DNA from: Plakobranchus ocellatus
Taxonomy: Eukaryota; Mollusca; Gastropoda; Plakobranchidae
DNA length: 64,000 bases
Assembly (NCBI GenBank): GCA_019648995.1
Contig: BLXT01005617.1
Span: 4,350,921 to 4,414,920, forward strand
Direction: 5' to 3'
In this document: piece by piece, positions 1 to 12,300 of the stretch
How positions within the stretch are numbered: the first letter of the stretch is position 1
Layout: each line of letters starts with the position of its first letter
The notes under the pieces: model-generated
Told to the model about the DNA's origin: nothing
Seen by the model: the letters and a program-made list of their open reading frames with translations, nothing else
Database searches by the model: none
Program-made: the position numbers and the translations under genes

Positions 1-345
1 TTGGAAGTGGCTTTCTGCTCCCGCTCAAAATTTATTTATCTCAGTCTTTTTTCATATGAAAGTGATCTCAGACTTTTGGTCCCCGCCAAAAAAAATTATT
101 TCTTAACTCAGATTTTTTTATGCGGAAGTGAACTCAGACTTTCAGCCCCCGCTCAAAATTTAGTTATCTCATGTTTTTTATATGAAAGTGATCTCAGGCT
201 TTGTCCCCGCTAAAAAATTATTTCGTATCTTTCTTGCTGTGAAAGTGATTTTAGACTTGCGGCCTCCCGCCATAAATTATATCTTATCTCATTCTTTTTA
301 TGTGGAAGTGATCTCAGACTTTCTGTCCGCCGCCCAAAAAAATGA
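1..345. repeat. Minisatellite, about 58-60 bp unit, six copies, cut by window edge
   Basis: Six imperfect copies of a unit built around gaagtgatctcagactt, a C-rich box (cccccgc) and AAAATTTATTT, followed by ttatctcat and a T-run. It continues beyond the left edge. Units vary by short indels, so the array is old or diverging. Open frames here follow the repeat and are not genes. Confidence 0.9.
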
Positions 346-418
346 TTCCTTATCAAATAGTAAACACACATAAACAAAATGTATCCCAATAAGTTTAAAA
401 TATTTATGTCATTCAAGT

Positions 419-600
419 CCAGTTCTAGATCTACATCCTGTTCACTTTTAAGGCATAAATTTAAAAAAAAAATGGTACATTTATCACAGAAGCTATCTAG
501 ATCTACATCTACATCTTTTTCACTTTTAAGAAGACAAAAACGAATAAAAAACATTATGTATATTTCATCACTAGATCTAGATCTACCAAAAGAGAAGTCA
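419..600. repeat. TCTAGATC-rich tract
   Basis: Several partly palindromic runs of agatctagatc type separated by AT-rich sequence. Similar tracts recur at 8316-8475, 26540-27060 and 36050-36135, so this is a genome-wide simple motif, not a gene. Confidence 0.6.
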
Positions 601-639
601 CACAAGCTAGAGTGATGGAAACCTGGCAAGGCATACACT

Positions 640-715
640 CACTTTTAAGCCAATCAGTGGGAACTTCCTATTCTATATTTATAAGGATCACGATGTAAAC
701 AAACGGGACTGCAGA
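640..715 (+). promoter_or_regulatory. Candidate CCAAT/TATA core promoter
   Basis: A CCAAT box (650-654, in agccaatcagtgg) precedes a TATA-like tatatttataag (676-687) by about 22 bases, with purine/pyrimidine initiator-like ttcagtag near 718. No downstream coding exon was recognised apart from a 24-codon frame at 791. It might serve EXOSC1 or nothing; spacing is the only support. Confidence 0.25.
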
Positions 716-719
716 AGTT

Positions 720-2000
720 CAGTAGTGCCCAAGTTTCCTTTGTTCTTAATTTTATAGATTTTTTAGTACTATTTTAAAGTCGAGTTAAGAATGTGGGTTT
801 CTAATGGTATCACACCACAATCATTTCAAGAAATGAAGACGATGCACAAAATGTGCGGAAAATAAGCCTAGATCTATTTATAAATATATTGAAAGAGTGT
901 CAGGAACTTTATGTATATATCGAAAAAAGACGATATTTCCGACATTTGCACAAGAAAAAACTGGATGTTAGCCTGCTTTTATTAAACTTGTCATACCGCA
1001 TCATTTAAACCATGGTAGGCTGTATTGGCCTACTCTAATCATTGAAAAGGGACACATTTTTTTATTTTGAGTCTATAGTCTTAATCTCAAAAGATTGAAA
1101 CCACACAATATCCAGATTTCTCCACTGAATGTGATCAAAGTAAATTTAATTGTTATAAAAATCTTGTTTTGAAATAGAATAATAAAATGAGCATGACGTG
1201 TGTTACATTTTTTTGTGTGATTTGTCACATCTTCAGATCCAGAATAGTTTGTTTAGGTTTTTTTCGCGGTCCATTTTTTTTACAATTAAGTAAGATGCTG
1301 ACAGTGCTACCAGCATAGATAATTGTTCAAATCCCACAAAGAAAGGTTTACAATTTAAGTTTTAAAAATTCTATGCAAAATCTTTAATCTTGCAAACCTG
1401 GGTGTAAATAAAAGTTAGATCTTAATTTTAACTTATCTGATTTCAATATTTATAAGTATGATCCAAATTCTAAATTGATTACCAACAGGCTTCCTCCCTT
1501 TATGTTAAGAGAGACGAAGGCATAATTATTATTTTTCAAAACTATTTTTGTCTTTTCCAGATTTACAGAGCAGAACATAATGTTTCAGGTTTTTTTTTCG
1601 ATTGTTCTATTCTGCTCATGCCTTTGAGATCTGGTCACATTGTATTAGTAAATATCGCTATTTGCTCACTTATCGAAATTCCAGCCATGCTTGATCTTAT
1701 CCCTTTCTGTTCTCTTTATTTTTACAAAATCTAAGAAAGTTAACAAGAGGGTGGAGGATACTATGAGGAAGGTCAGAGTCATTATGTCACTTAATGAGCT
1801 CCAGGAATACAGAGAGAGGACAGTAGAGCATATTGCCAAATGTTGACAAGCTAAGAAGGGGGAAAAACAGAAGAAATTCCAGATTGATATCAGAGCTTGG
1901 CAATACCACCATCAACAACAAAGAAATTAGGTCAAGTCAAGCCTATTTCAAAGTTCTTATAGACTGCCTACCCACCTCACATTTTCTAATTTTCTTTAAG
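720..2000. other. Non-coding, nothing recognised
   Basis: AT-rich sequence without a supportable exon. From about 1735 a purine-rich stretch may be the decayed upstream part of the LINE that becomes recognisable at 2001. Confidence 0.4.
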
Positions 2001-3030
2001 TAGAGCTGTTTCGTAGGCTGGAAAAATTAGACATTGATGGGAAAGATCTGAGAGTAATAAGAAATTTATACTGGGATCAGACTGCATCTGTAAGAATTGA
2101 AGGAGAACATAGTGATTTCAAACCCATCAAAAGAGGTGTGAGGCAGGGATGTGTAATGTCTCCTGATCTTTTTAACTTATACAGTAAAATAATCTTAAGG
2201 AATCTTGATGGTACTCCAGGCTTAAAAATAAATGGATAGAATCTTAATAATCACAGGTATGCAGATGATACAGATTTAATAGCAGAATCCGGCAAACAAC
2301 TCCAAAACTTCTAGATGCTGTAGTTTTAGAGAGTGAAAGAATGGGCCTGTCCTTGAATTTAAAGAAAACAGAATGTATGGTCATCTCAAAGAAATCCTCC
2401 AACTCCAAGTGCAATCTCGTAGCAAAGGCTAACAAATTAAACACGTTACAAAATTCAAATATCTAGGTTACATATTATAACATCAGATGGCAGATGCACA
2501 AGTGAAACAAGTAAAAGAATAGCCATGGCCACAGATACATTCCAAAAAATGAAACCAACACTGACAAATAGAAACATAAGTATGAAAACCAAAATAAGAA
2601 TTAAAACATATGCATGGTCAGTACATGGTAGTGAGTGTTGAACTATAAACAAAGAAAGAAAGAAAAAACTAGAAGCAGTGGAGATGTGGTTCATCAGAAG
2701 AATGATGAGGATATCATGGACAGAAAAAAAGTTGAATGAATTGGTACTAAAAGAGGCTAATCTCGAGCGATCACTAATTAAAACCGTAAGACAGGCAACT
2801 ACAGTTTTTAGGCCATATTTGCCGACATAAGGATTTAGAACACTTAGCAATCATTGGAAAGATTAAAGGTAAACGCAGTAGAGGGAGACAAAGAATAACT
2901 TTTATTGAAAATCTTAAGTCATGGGCAATAGGCAAGGGTAGCAATAACTACTTTATAAGGTTAACTGAGGATAGGTTTGAGTGGAGGAACATGATTGCCA
3001 ATGTCTGTCCCACACAAGGTACCTGATGAT
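2001..3030 (+). mobile_element. Decayed LINE, reverse transcriptase 3' half
   Basis: Fragments of non-LTR reverse transcriptase can be read in shifting frames: KLDIDGKDLRVIRNLYWDQT, IKRGVRQGCVMSPDLFNLY, YADDTDLIAESGKQLQKLL, ERMGLSLNLKKTECMVISKK, then EAVEMWFIRRMMRISWT and a tail ending gattgccaatgtc...caaggtacctgatgatga. The RQGCVMSP and YADD boxes are intact motifs, but the frame is broken by stops and indels several times, so this is a 5'-truncated dead copy. It is the same family as the copy at 10996-14709. The clade was not determined. Confidence 0.88.
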
Positions 3031-4054
3031 GACCCAGCTCACCTTGAAAACCACTTTTAAGAAGTTAACCCTGGGAAAATGAGAAGTTTTGGAGTGGGTG
3101 GAAGTGTAAAAATCTCTCACATGAGAAAGGTTTCCAGAAAGTCGCTAGACAAAAGGATGAAATTTTTTGTGAGAAAAAAAATCTGAAGAAAATCAGTTTG
3201 CCCAGTTCCCTGAGGCTCTCAAAGTCATTTAATTTTTTATCATCAGTTTCAAATTTTGTTTTGTGGGCTTTGTAATGTATATCATGCATATACAGCATGA
3301 ATTTATTGATGTTACACTTGTCAAAAAATTGTGTAACATGACGTGTGTTACAAATTTCAACCACCCAAAAATGATAAATGTGTGAAGTTCCATGCCATTT
3401 TCTAGATTTTTATGAATAGTGTATAGGCATTTATAGAAAATGTCAGACTTTGGAGAATAAAGCTTTACTTGCTATTAAATAAGGAAAATTACTCTGTTTA
3501 ATCATGAAAAGTGTCACATGACATTCACAGTTATGTTAATTTTTCCATTTTAACATAATTGCCGGAAATAATAACTCAGTGCATGATTTTTAAAAAATGA
3601 AGTGTATCCTGAAAAAGCATAACATAAAAGAAATAAGCAACTTTCTTGACTCTTATGTATAGTAAGCATCCTGAAAGTTGCATTAAAATATACATATCTG
3701 TTTTTACAAAAATAAACCCTTGCAAAAGCAAACCAACCAAATATTTTTTACAGCTTTCTTTCATTTTCTTTTGGTACCGTGGTACCATACATATTTGGTC
3801 ATTGTTTGTATTTATAACGCTTTCAAAAAATCATATAAAATCAGCTTTAGTAGTATCGACTGGCAATTTGATGTAAATATGTTCAAATAAGTGAACTTTA
3901 TAATGAAGAGTTTTTTTATGAAGTGCACATAAATCTGCATTTCTTTCCTTCTTTGAGTGTGTCATTTTTTTGTGTTCTGTGTGTTCAACAAAATTTTTAT
4001 GTTGACAAAAAAAATTGGCAAAAAAGATAAGCAATATAAAATTTCAAAAAGCTG
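3031..4054. other. Non-coding, nothing recognised
   Basis: AT-rich intergenic sequence with homopolymer runs. Short open frames on both strands show no family resemblance or compositional bias. Confidence 0.4.
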
Positions 4055-4062
4055 AAAATGAC

Positions 4063-4830
4063 TGCCATGGTGGTTTTTTGCAACCCTTGCAGATGCAATG
4101 CGATCATAAAAAGAGGCAAAATTTCCTGTTTTGCATGCAACCACAAAATTTGTTGGTTTTTGCAATTTTTTGTAAAATTTCGTGATATTTCAAAAAAAAA
4201 AAAAAAGATGAAAAAAAATTAAACTTGTGGTCACCAAAAAAAAAGTTTAACCGTTTTGTTGAGTTTCCAATTTCAGAAAATTTACTGGAGTAGCCTCTCT
4301 TTGCTACTTGTGCTAAGCCAAAACGTTGAACTCGTAGCTTTGGGGTAAACAGGAGTAAAGACATCTTCTATTCGACATTAGGCCAAGAGAATCTAGATTC
4401 TACAGAGAAGAAAATGGACATGTTTGTAGTCAAAGTGAGAGACCTGAAGGCTAATGAAAAATCTAAGTGTGGCACAAAGATTACGGTGATGGAACGGCAT
4501 GCACAATTTCCTAAAGAAATGCATGTATCAAGGCGAAAACTGTACTGCTTTACTTCCAATTTAGTTTTTGACCAAACAAGGAAGTCAAATGTGTCTTAGC
4601 ATTTGGGCTCCGGAAAGCATAAATTGAAAAGGGAACGAGCAGAAAAATCGAGCCACCTGCAAAAAAAAAAAAGCTTGTATTAACAGTCTTCAAGCAGTGT
4701 TCCCTCAATCATTGCCAGCCAAGATAATTAGGTCTAGTAAGACCTAGGTCTTAACCTAAAGTAAAATCCTAAAGAGAAGAAATGGTGATAGCTCTAGACT
4801 AAATGTTTAGACAGGGCTACAGCCACCAAA

Positions 4831-4861
<31 letters not shown>

Positions 4862-5486
4862 GGAGGACTTCTATGTTGACGGACTTACCAATACCATTAC
4901 ATTTGATGGTCATGATGCCTGCTCCAAATGAGGTGTGTGGCATTCCTGGATTGGAATTGTTGCCAGGTCAGGAGATAAGACGTTACAGGTTACATCCCAA
5001 ACCTGGGACCAGCTGCTTTGAAGTCCTCACCCACAAAGGCCATCAACATAGAAAATTTTTTGGGACTCTGCCTTTGCGGCAGTTCCAAATCTTGTCTGGT
5101 GCACAAGGCATTATACATGTATTTATGCCACAGTTAGCTCTGCCAATGCTTGAGAGAAGCTTTTTGCTATACAATACTGTGTTGTCTGAAAGGCGACTGA
5201 AATTGTCTGAGAGCTGATTGAAATAACTCATTTATTACAACAACTTTGTTGGAAAAGATTTTTTTTATTAATCTTTTTTTTTTTGCCTGTTTTTTCGATA
5301 AATGCGATCTTTTTTTCAACTAATCCTATTTTATTTCACCATTTATTCAATCTATGTTCAATGTCACTTCACATTTCTCTTTCATAAATGTGACGTTGGT
5401 TTTCTACCGATTGCAATTTTTGCGAATTTTGCCACTTTTTGCTTGCAAAATTTGGGACTTCTTTCTTGCAAACAACCGCCATGCCA
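4063..5486 (+). mobile_element. Internally deleted hAT transposon
   Basis: Ends are inverted repeats, TGCCATGGTGGTTTTTTGCA at left against TGGCATGGCGGTTGTTTGCA (reverse complement) at right. They are flanked by aaaatgac (4055-4062) and gaaatgac (5487-5494), a 7-of-8 match to an 8-bp target duplication as hAT elements make. Inside, 4414-4662 encodes a CGGBP1/BED-like zinc-finger remnant (KLYCFTSNLVFDQTRKSNVS, a stop, then HLGSGKHKLKRE; the second metal-binding Cys is lost). 4873-5217 ends in LERSFLLYNTVLSERRLKLS, the hAT C-terminal dimerisation region. The catalytic middle is absent, so the 1.4-kb element is a non-autonomous relic. Confidence 0.75.
4873..5217 (+). pseudogene. hAT transposase C-terminal fragment
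   Basis: An open frame of 114 codons inside the hAT element. The last 25 residues (LERSFLLYNTVLSERRLKLS) fit the hAT dimerisation motif, where ERSF is followed by a basic LSxRR. Its upstream part (RRYRLHPKPGTSCFEVLTHK) is unrecognised and may be filler from the internal deletion. Confidence 0.55.
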
Positions 5487-5494
5487 GAAATGAC

Positions 5495-6270
5495 AGCTCG
5501 AACCAATTTCCTTCAAAATGATGTACAACACTTCTATTTTTGTTATAATTTAAAGCGTAGGAGGAGTATATCTCTTTAACATAAACCAGTCTTCAAAATA
5601 CAAAGGATGATAGAGGTTTAATTACAATGGCTAATATTATGCTTGAATCAAAAGCTTATCTATTATTTTAGATAATGAAAATATGAAACCACATTGTAAT
5701 GGAAGAAACAGAAATGAATCTTGACAGTATTGAGTAAAGCAAGGGCATTGGAATTTTTTTTTTAATGTTTTCTTTTTTGGTTTGGTCCACGTTATAACTT
5801 ACATAAAAAATAGCCTACCAGCATTATAACTAATGAAATGGAACAACAAAGAGTGTGTGAGTGCCCTAACACATAATAAAGTAATTTCCTCCAGAAAATG
5901 AAATTACAACGATTCCACTGCAGAAACCTGGTTTGTTTTCTTATTTTTTTTGTTTTGTTTTCTGGGACTTGGTTCTGCACCTGAGATTTTTATAGAGGCA
6001 CATATATCAATGCACCAAAACTACAAATTTGTTCTTCATAACCACTTTTCATTTCAAGACCTTATGCTTGAAGACAGAGCAGCAACAATACCTAAATGGT
6101 TTAATATACAACTGGTGCTAAGAATGCAGGCATTCAGATGACACTTTGTTCTGCAATCCTGGAGTCAGCATTGTGTCCCCTACATTAACGATGGTCTTAA
6201 TTGTAGCTAAGGATAGGTGTCAATGCCATTATCATGAAATTTTCAAGAGTATATTTCTTTCATAAGGCAG
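5495..6270. other. Region upstream of the first EXOSC1 exon found
   Basis: AT-rich DNA that should include at least part of the intron after the missing EXOSC1 exon 1. I searched all frames for a short ATG exon ending in Cys-x-Pro-Gly with a phase-2 GT donor and found none convincing. Confidence 0.35.
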
Positions 6271-6385
6271 GAAGCTTTGCAAGGAAAGTGACACACACTT
6301 GCCTGGAACAGGAACATACACTCGGAATGGTTTCATATACTCGAGTCTAGTGGGCACTATAAGAGAAACCACAGATGAAAGCAAT
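6271..6385 (+). CDS. EXOSC1: EXOSC1 exon 2 (first exon found)
   Basis: The exon encodes KLCKESDTHLPGTGTY and then TRNGFIYSSLVGTI, the CSL4 N-terminal domain. The acceptor is ...cataaggcag|G, so the first base completes a codon begun in exon 1, consistent with a family-typical PGE/D-x-LC start. The donor is AAT|gtgagt, phase 0. An alternative acceptor four bases upstream (ataag|GC) is possible but fits the family less well. Confidence 0.88.
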
Positions 6386-9300
6386 GTGAGTTATTAAGAT
6401 ATGTGTACACTTTACACTGGCAGGAATCAGTATTTTGAAGACCAATCAAAATTTAAAAGGTCTTGATATCAGTTATATATTTTCATAAAAAGTAAAAAAT
6501 TTTCTAAAGAGACGTTAAAGATTTATTAATGTCCTGCCACAGATATTCATTAAATTTACCAATTATTCAATTTTCATAAAACATTTACACCCACCTTATT
6601 GCTAATATCTTTCTTATCTACCTTTTTATTCCCCCAGGTAAAGACAATCTCTGTAATAGGCAAGGAAAATAATTCCATTATTCCATACATTGATGCTATT
6701 GTTGTTGCAAGAGTAAGTTTGTAAAAGTTCTTTCATTCACTTTAATTTTATAGGCATCACCCGTGCAGTTTGTTCAAGAGTAGAAATATGATCATAATTA
6801 CATAGAATCTTTTGATAAGTTCTTTATCTTTGGATTTCTATATTCTTTAGAAATTCAAATGTAAAGAACTTATCAAAAGATTCAGTATAATCATGATAAT
6901 ATTTCCACTCTTGAGAGTGACACTTGACAGATCTGCCTATTCTCTATGTAATTAAGGTAATAGTATTTGGTTCGAAAACACAAATTACTAATATTAGGGG
7001 GTTTGCTGAAAGGGCTGTCATCATAGTTATATGCGAAAAATTTTCTACAAGCCATATTAAAAAAAATTTAACCCATCAATACATAAATTTTGATTTTGTG
7101 AGTGCAATGGCATATAAAGTACTGCTTTATGTTTAAAAAGTAAGTTTTGGATGCATCCTTGCTGTCTAAATTAACCAAATAAGATTTGTACATAACTATG
7201 ATGACAAAATCATCAAAAAAGAGGTCACAAATCACCAAATTAAGCTCATTCACCACCAAGAGAAGAGGCACAGAGCAATTTTTTTTACATGGATCTACTC
7301 CTGCTATCCAATTTAGCATGAATATTACCTCACTGATACTCAATTAGGCTTTTTCTTTTTGTAGTTGGAATTTTTTTTTTTTTACAAAATGCAGTAAAAA
7401 ATGTGACACAATTTTGGGGTCCACCTTTTTGCAGTTGCTCAATGTCAAAAGAAACCCAATCAGCAAAGTTAAATTATTTATAGGTATGGCATAACCAATA
7501 CTCCAAGTATGCATGCCCAGCTCAATACCCTATAGATTGCTACTGACTTACATCCCAAAATTTTGATTTTCATCCCATACGTCCGTTTATCTACACATTT
7601 GAAACTGCTTTTGATTGCAGGATTTTTAATTTGTAAGGAAGGTCTGTTTCTATTACTTTTACCCCTGATGCTTTATTACACATAACATGATTACTTTTCA
7701 ATGTAAGCAAAATTTTTTGTTTCAATTACTTCATTGAAATCCAGGTCACAAATGTAAATCCTCGTTTCTGCAAATGTGAGATTCTTAGTGTTGGAAAGCA
7801 TCATCTCCAGGATGCTTTCAGGGGGATGATAAGGTAAGAAATAATTTTGCTTTATGATACACGAATTGATAAGACATACAGCATACCATGAATTGATAAC
7901 ATAAATTAAAGGGAAACAATATTCAGTCTCCTTTTTTCCTATTATTACTCCAGTATACTTTTGGATCTTGCTATCCAAGAATTAGCACTTACCAATGAAA
8001 TGTGAAATATTCTTCAGGCTGTCTTAAAATATTTGCCTTTATTTCAGATTAAAAAAAAATAATCTGATTGTACAAAGAAAAGATAGGTGATGTTATCAGA
8101 GAGTAACATGAAGATCCCATTAGCTGCAACTAGAGAATTTTGAGAAAAATAATAAAGTGCAGTGGAATCTTTTAAAACTGGAATTTAAATCCTTGACCAC
8201 TAGAGACCGAACTCATTCTTTATAAAAACCCCAGTAAAATCAACTTTGTCTTATTTGGCCGTGATTAGGCCTATTTGATTAAAAAAAAAACGTTGAGACA
8301 TAGAGTCAACTATGTAGATATCTAGATTTTTTCTAATTCATGAGGCAAGAGCGATACATACCACCATAATAAATTTTGCAGTTGGTTAAGCCTAGGCCAA
8401 AAAGATGATAGATCTAGGCCTAGTCTCAGATCTAGACTAGAGATCTAGTCTACTAGAGATCTAGATCTAGAACTTATAGAAAATACAGTTGAGAAAAGAT
8501 CAAATATATTTTTTCCCTTGAATTGTTGCCCTGCTATTGTTTTCTGTTTTCTTCCCTTGTTTATGCTTACGAGAGATCTCGGACTTCACCCGGGCCCAGA
8601 TTACTTCCTACACACATTGTTTCTTGCCGAGCTTCAAAACATGCCGTTCTTTTTTTGTTTTTTGTTAAGCGTCTTTGGATGGTTTCATTTACAAAAAAAA
8701 AACCTGTCACATTATCATTTTGAATTGCAAAACCAACAAGTTTGTTGCTCGTGATAATCCTAGGCTTTATTTAGTTTTAAAGGATGAAAATCGAGACTCT
8801 ACAAGTCAGTAGAAGCCTAGGCTTAGCCTGTTGACCTCAGATGACACAACGCAAATCATCTTTTCAATAATGTGAAGATAAAAAAAAAAATTGCATTATG
8901 TACTAAAAGGATATTTTTAACAATGAATTTGTCTGCCTGAGTATTCATTGAATTTTCTTTCATTTTTTTTTTTTTTTGAGACGAACTCCTTCGATCTTTT
9001 AAATCTCCAACTACCATTCTAGGCCTAGAGAAAAATCACTGTTCATGGCCTCGCGACAGTCAAGGAGAACTTAGAAGACAAAACAAATTAACCCCCCTTT
9101 CTGACTAAGAGCCGTGCAAGTCAGAAATTTTCAACTTACTGAGTCAACTTACCAAGTCGCAAAAAGGGTGTATTTTGATCACTTGAATGCGACTTACCAA
9201 GTTTAAACTTGATATGTCAAAAACTTGGTAAGTTTTGATCGTAACTGCCCAGTTGCATACGACCCTTGGTGTAAAAGTTTCCTTTGAAAAAAAAAAAGAC

Positions 9301-12300
9301 AGACCAATGGAAACACCATTACAGAAACACCATCTATGAAAAAAGAACCTATGTCCCTGTTGGGGTTAGTGGGGCAAAGCCCCCCTGAAATTGACTAATT
9401 TTTGCAATATGAGAGTAAAAATGTGGCCTCTCCTGGCTCTAACATAATCAACAACACATGTAAATAACTTTTGCAGGGGAGGGATTCCAGAACCCCTGTA
9501 ATCAATTCAGTCTAAATCTATATCTAGACTCAATTCACACTCACAGCAATTAACTGTCACACCTTGAAAAGTGAAGAGGGTTTGTTTAGCTCATTATATT
9601 TATAAATTTAAAAAATAAATAAGTCACCAACGACTCTGTTTCATCAGTTGAAGTTTTTAAGTTGTTCTCATTACTTTTATTCTCTTCATGGCAGTCAGGT
9701 GCTGAAAAGAATAAAATTAAAATGGTGGTGATTTTGTTTCTTACCAATTCAACTAATATATCATGACCAAACAGTTTTGATTATTTTCCTACAAGCTTTA
9801 GCTCATACTTTATGATCACTCAACCAGAATTATAATCCAGATGAAATTAAAAGATAATCTTCAATATTACAGAACTGTATCAAAGTTGTGAAAATAAGAG
9901 TGAATATTGCATTTTCTTATTTTCTTTGCTCTGCAGATTATTTTTTCCTTTCATTTATTATAGCTTTAACTGAAACTCTCTTGTCTTTTTATTCAAAGTT
10001 GGCAACTTTTGTCTTCCATAGGAAAGAGGATGTGAGGGCACTTGACAGGGACCGTATTGAGATGCACAAATGCTTTAGACCAGGAGACATAATTATTGCA
10101 CGTGTTGTATCCTTTGACTAGCTAATTCCTAATATCTTTTTTCTTATCACTCTTAACAATCATAATGATTTTTTTATATCTAATCCTTTGAAAAATTTTA
10201 ATTTTAATTTGAAATCCATAAGGTGTGGACTTTTTTTAAAAACATTTCTCCATCTCCTAAGCTCTACAATGACTTCCCAAACTAGATTTTAAAACTGAGC
10301 TAACAAATTGGCATAACTCAGTTTTTTGTGAAAAGGTGGTTTTACTTTTTAGAGTCATTGACTTTCTGAGCTTTAAGGTATCATATGATCTTTTTATTAT
10401 AGAAATCCATTGATACACTCTTTACTAATGTCAGTTCCAGCCTGAGGTTTAAAAAAAACTAACAAATTAATTATAGTTTACAGTGAAATACTAGCCATTC
10501 AGTCTTGATAATAACATGAAAATTGAGTCAGATTAGTTTATTAACCTTCTAAGCGCAATGAGCCACAAATGTGGCTCAATGACCATGGCCTGTTCTCTCT
10601 TATTTTAGTTTACTGAAATACTATTATGGCAACTTCTTAATGGGTTTCTTGTGGCAAGAACCTGATCTTCTTTTTTCATTATCTCTAAAAATCTTAATTT
10701 TTTAAAAAGCCCTCATATTTTAAATGTGTCACCTTAAATTCATATGAAGATGTCACTTGGCGATGCACAGTCTTACTTGTTAACAACTGCTGAAAATGAG
10801 CTCGGTGTTGTGAGTGCCCTTAGTGAGTCAGGCAAGTGAATACATTTGAGGATTTCTTCTGTTTTCAAATGTTTTTTAATGATAATTTATGGACATTTTT
10901 TCTTAGGTTAATGCATAATTCTTTAATTTTTTTGTTAATGTAAAAGCTACTGATTTTGATTTGGTGAAGTATGGTCTTTTACATGGCCTAGTGTAGAATG
11001 GAGGAAAGGAGATGTGCGAAGGGCAATAAAGAAAAATATGAACAAATACACAAAAAAGTACAAATGTAAAGAGATAGAGCAGCAGCGAAAACATGCACCA
11101 CACACATTGAGGAAATCACAGGAAAGAGAGCATTCTTATCAACTGGGTGTCTAAAAGCAATGAATGGTGATATCATAATTGAAAAAGAAAAAATCTTAGA
11201 GAGGTGGGCAGAATACATAAGAGAACTCTTTAAAGATGACAGAAAAGATCACAATATCATGAAGAATAATTTTGCAGGCCCCCCTATCATGCACAGCGTA
11301 GCATTATCGCTATTTTAGTTCAGTCGGCCCGCGCTGGGTCGGTAACCTGACCCCGCCAGGTAAAGGTCAAGCCAGGTTGTCCCGGCAGGCGCGATGCAGG
11401 CGATGTTTTATTAAGTTTATATATACGCTTGTTTTTTGTGATATCGTAGAACAAGATAAATAGAGTGTGTTCTCTAATTTTTTATACATATAAAAATACA
11501 CAAGACAAAGATAATGCATGAGAAAGAATGAAAACAATACCTCAAATAGTTATTGTGCAATCAGATTATAAAATAGTGTATTAATTGCATTATAAATATA
11601 TATAAAGGGCATGTATTTAGAGCCCTTTTAAAGAAAACAGGAACGTTCAATTGTTTTGAAATTTTAAGACAAAGATAAATAAATAATTTACTTTGCACTC
11701 ACTAAGTTTCATTAGGTTAGATGGAAAACTTTTTACAGGAGAGCCCATTGTTCATATATCACTGCTAATTTTGCCAGCACCATTCATAACCAGGCTAACT
11801 CTTTATAGTGCCGATAACGGGTTGTAATTATCACTTGTATAGCGATATATGAATGATTTTGTTACTTTATAATCCAAATACGTATATTTTAAAATAAAAT
11901 AAATAGAAGATGAAATTACAATATACAAATAATTATCATAGATTAATAAATATTAATTATATCACTGTTAATGTCCTATCCTCGGAGAGAAGGTGTGCTG
12001 TTAATATGTAATGTAGTTTCTTAAGATGATTTGTAAAGCCATGTGCTCGATGTTTTTCTATGTGTGCGATCATTTGGTGGCTGTTTTCTGTTCCCTGCTC
12101 CCGAGGAGGCTTAGTTCGAACATGTATTTTTTAATGTGTCCAATGCAGTTTTTCTCACGTAAATGTTGTTTTGGAATGATTTTGTGAGGAAACATTCTTC
12201 TGTAGATTGAAATGTAATTGTCTATTGCTGCTTGTATGTCTGTTAAAAAGCTGGCATCTACAGGTTTTGTGTAAGATATGGCCTTGTGAACAGTACAGAA

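Noticed and set aside
210-638. 142-residue minus-strand frame
   Set aside because: It spans the minisatellite and TCTAGATC tract and repeats with them.
4903-4950. MMPAPNEVCGIPG as the missing EXOSC1 exon 1 (family start has Cys-x-Pro-Gly)
   Set aside because: No GT donor follows in the required phase, and the frame continues into the hAT C-terminal fragment inside a transposon.
6140-6262. Minus-stop frame with FCNPG just before EXOSC1 exon 2
   Set aside because: No ATG, a poor donor (gtcagc) and the wrong phase for the exon at 6271.
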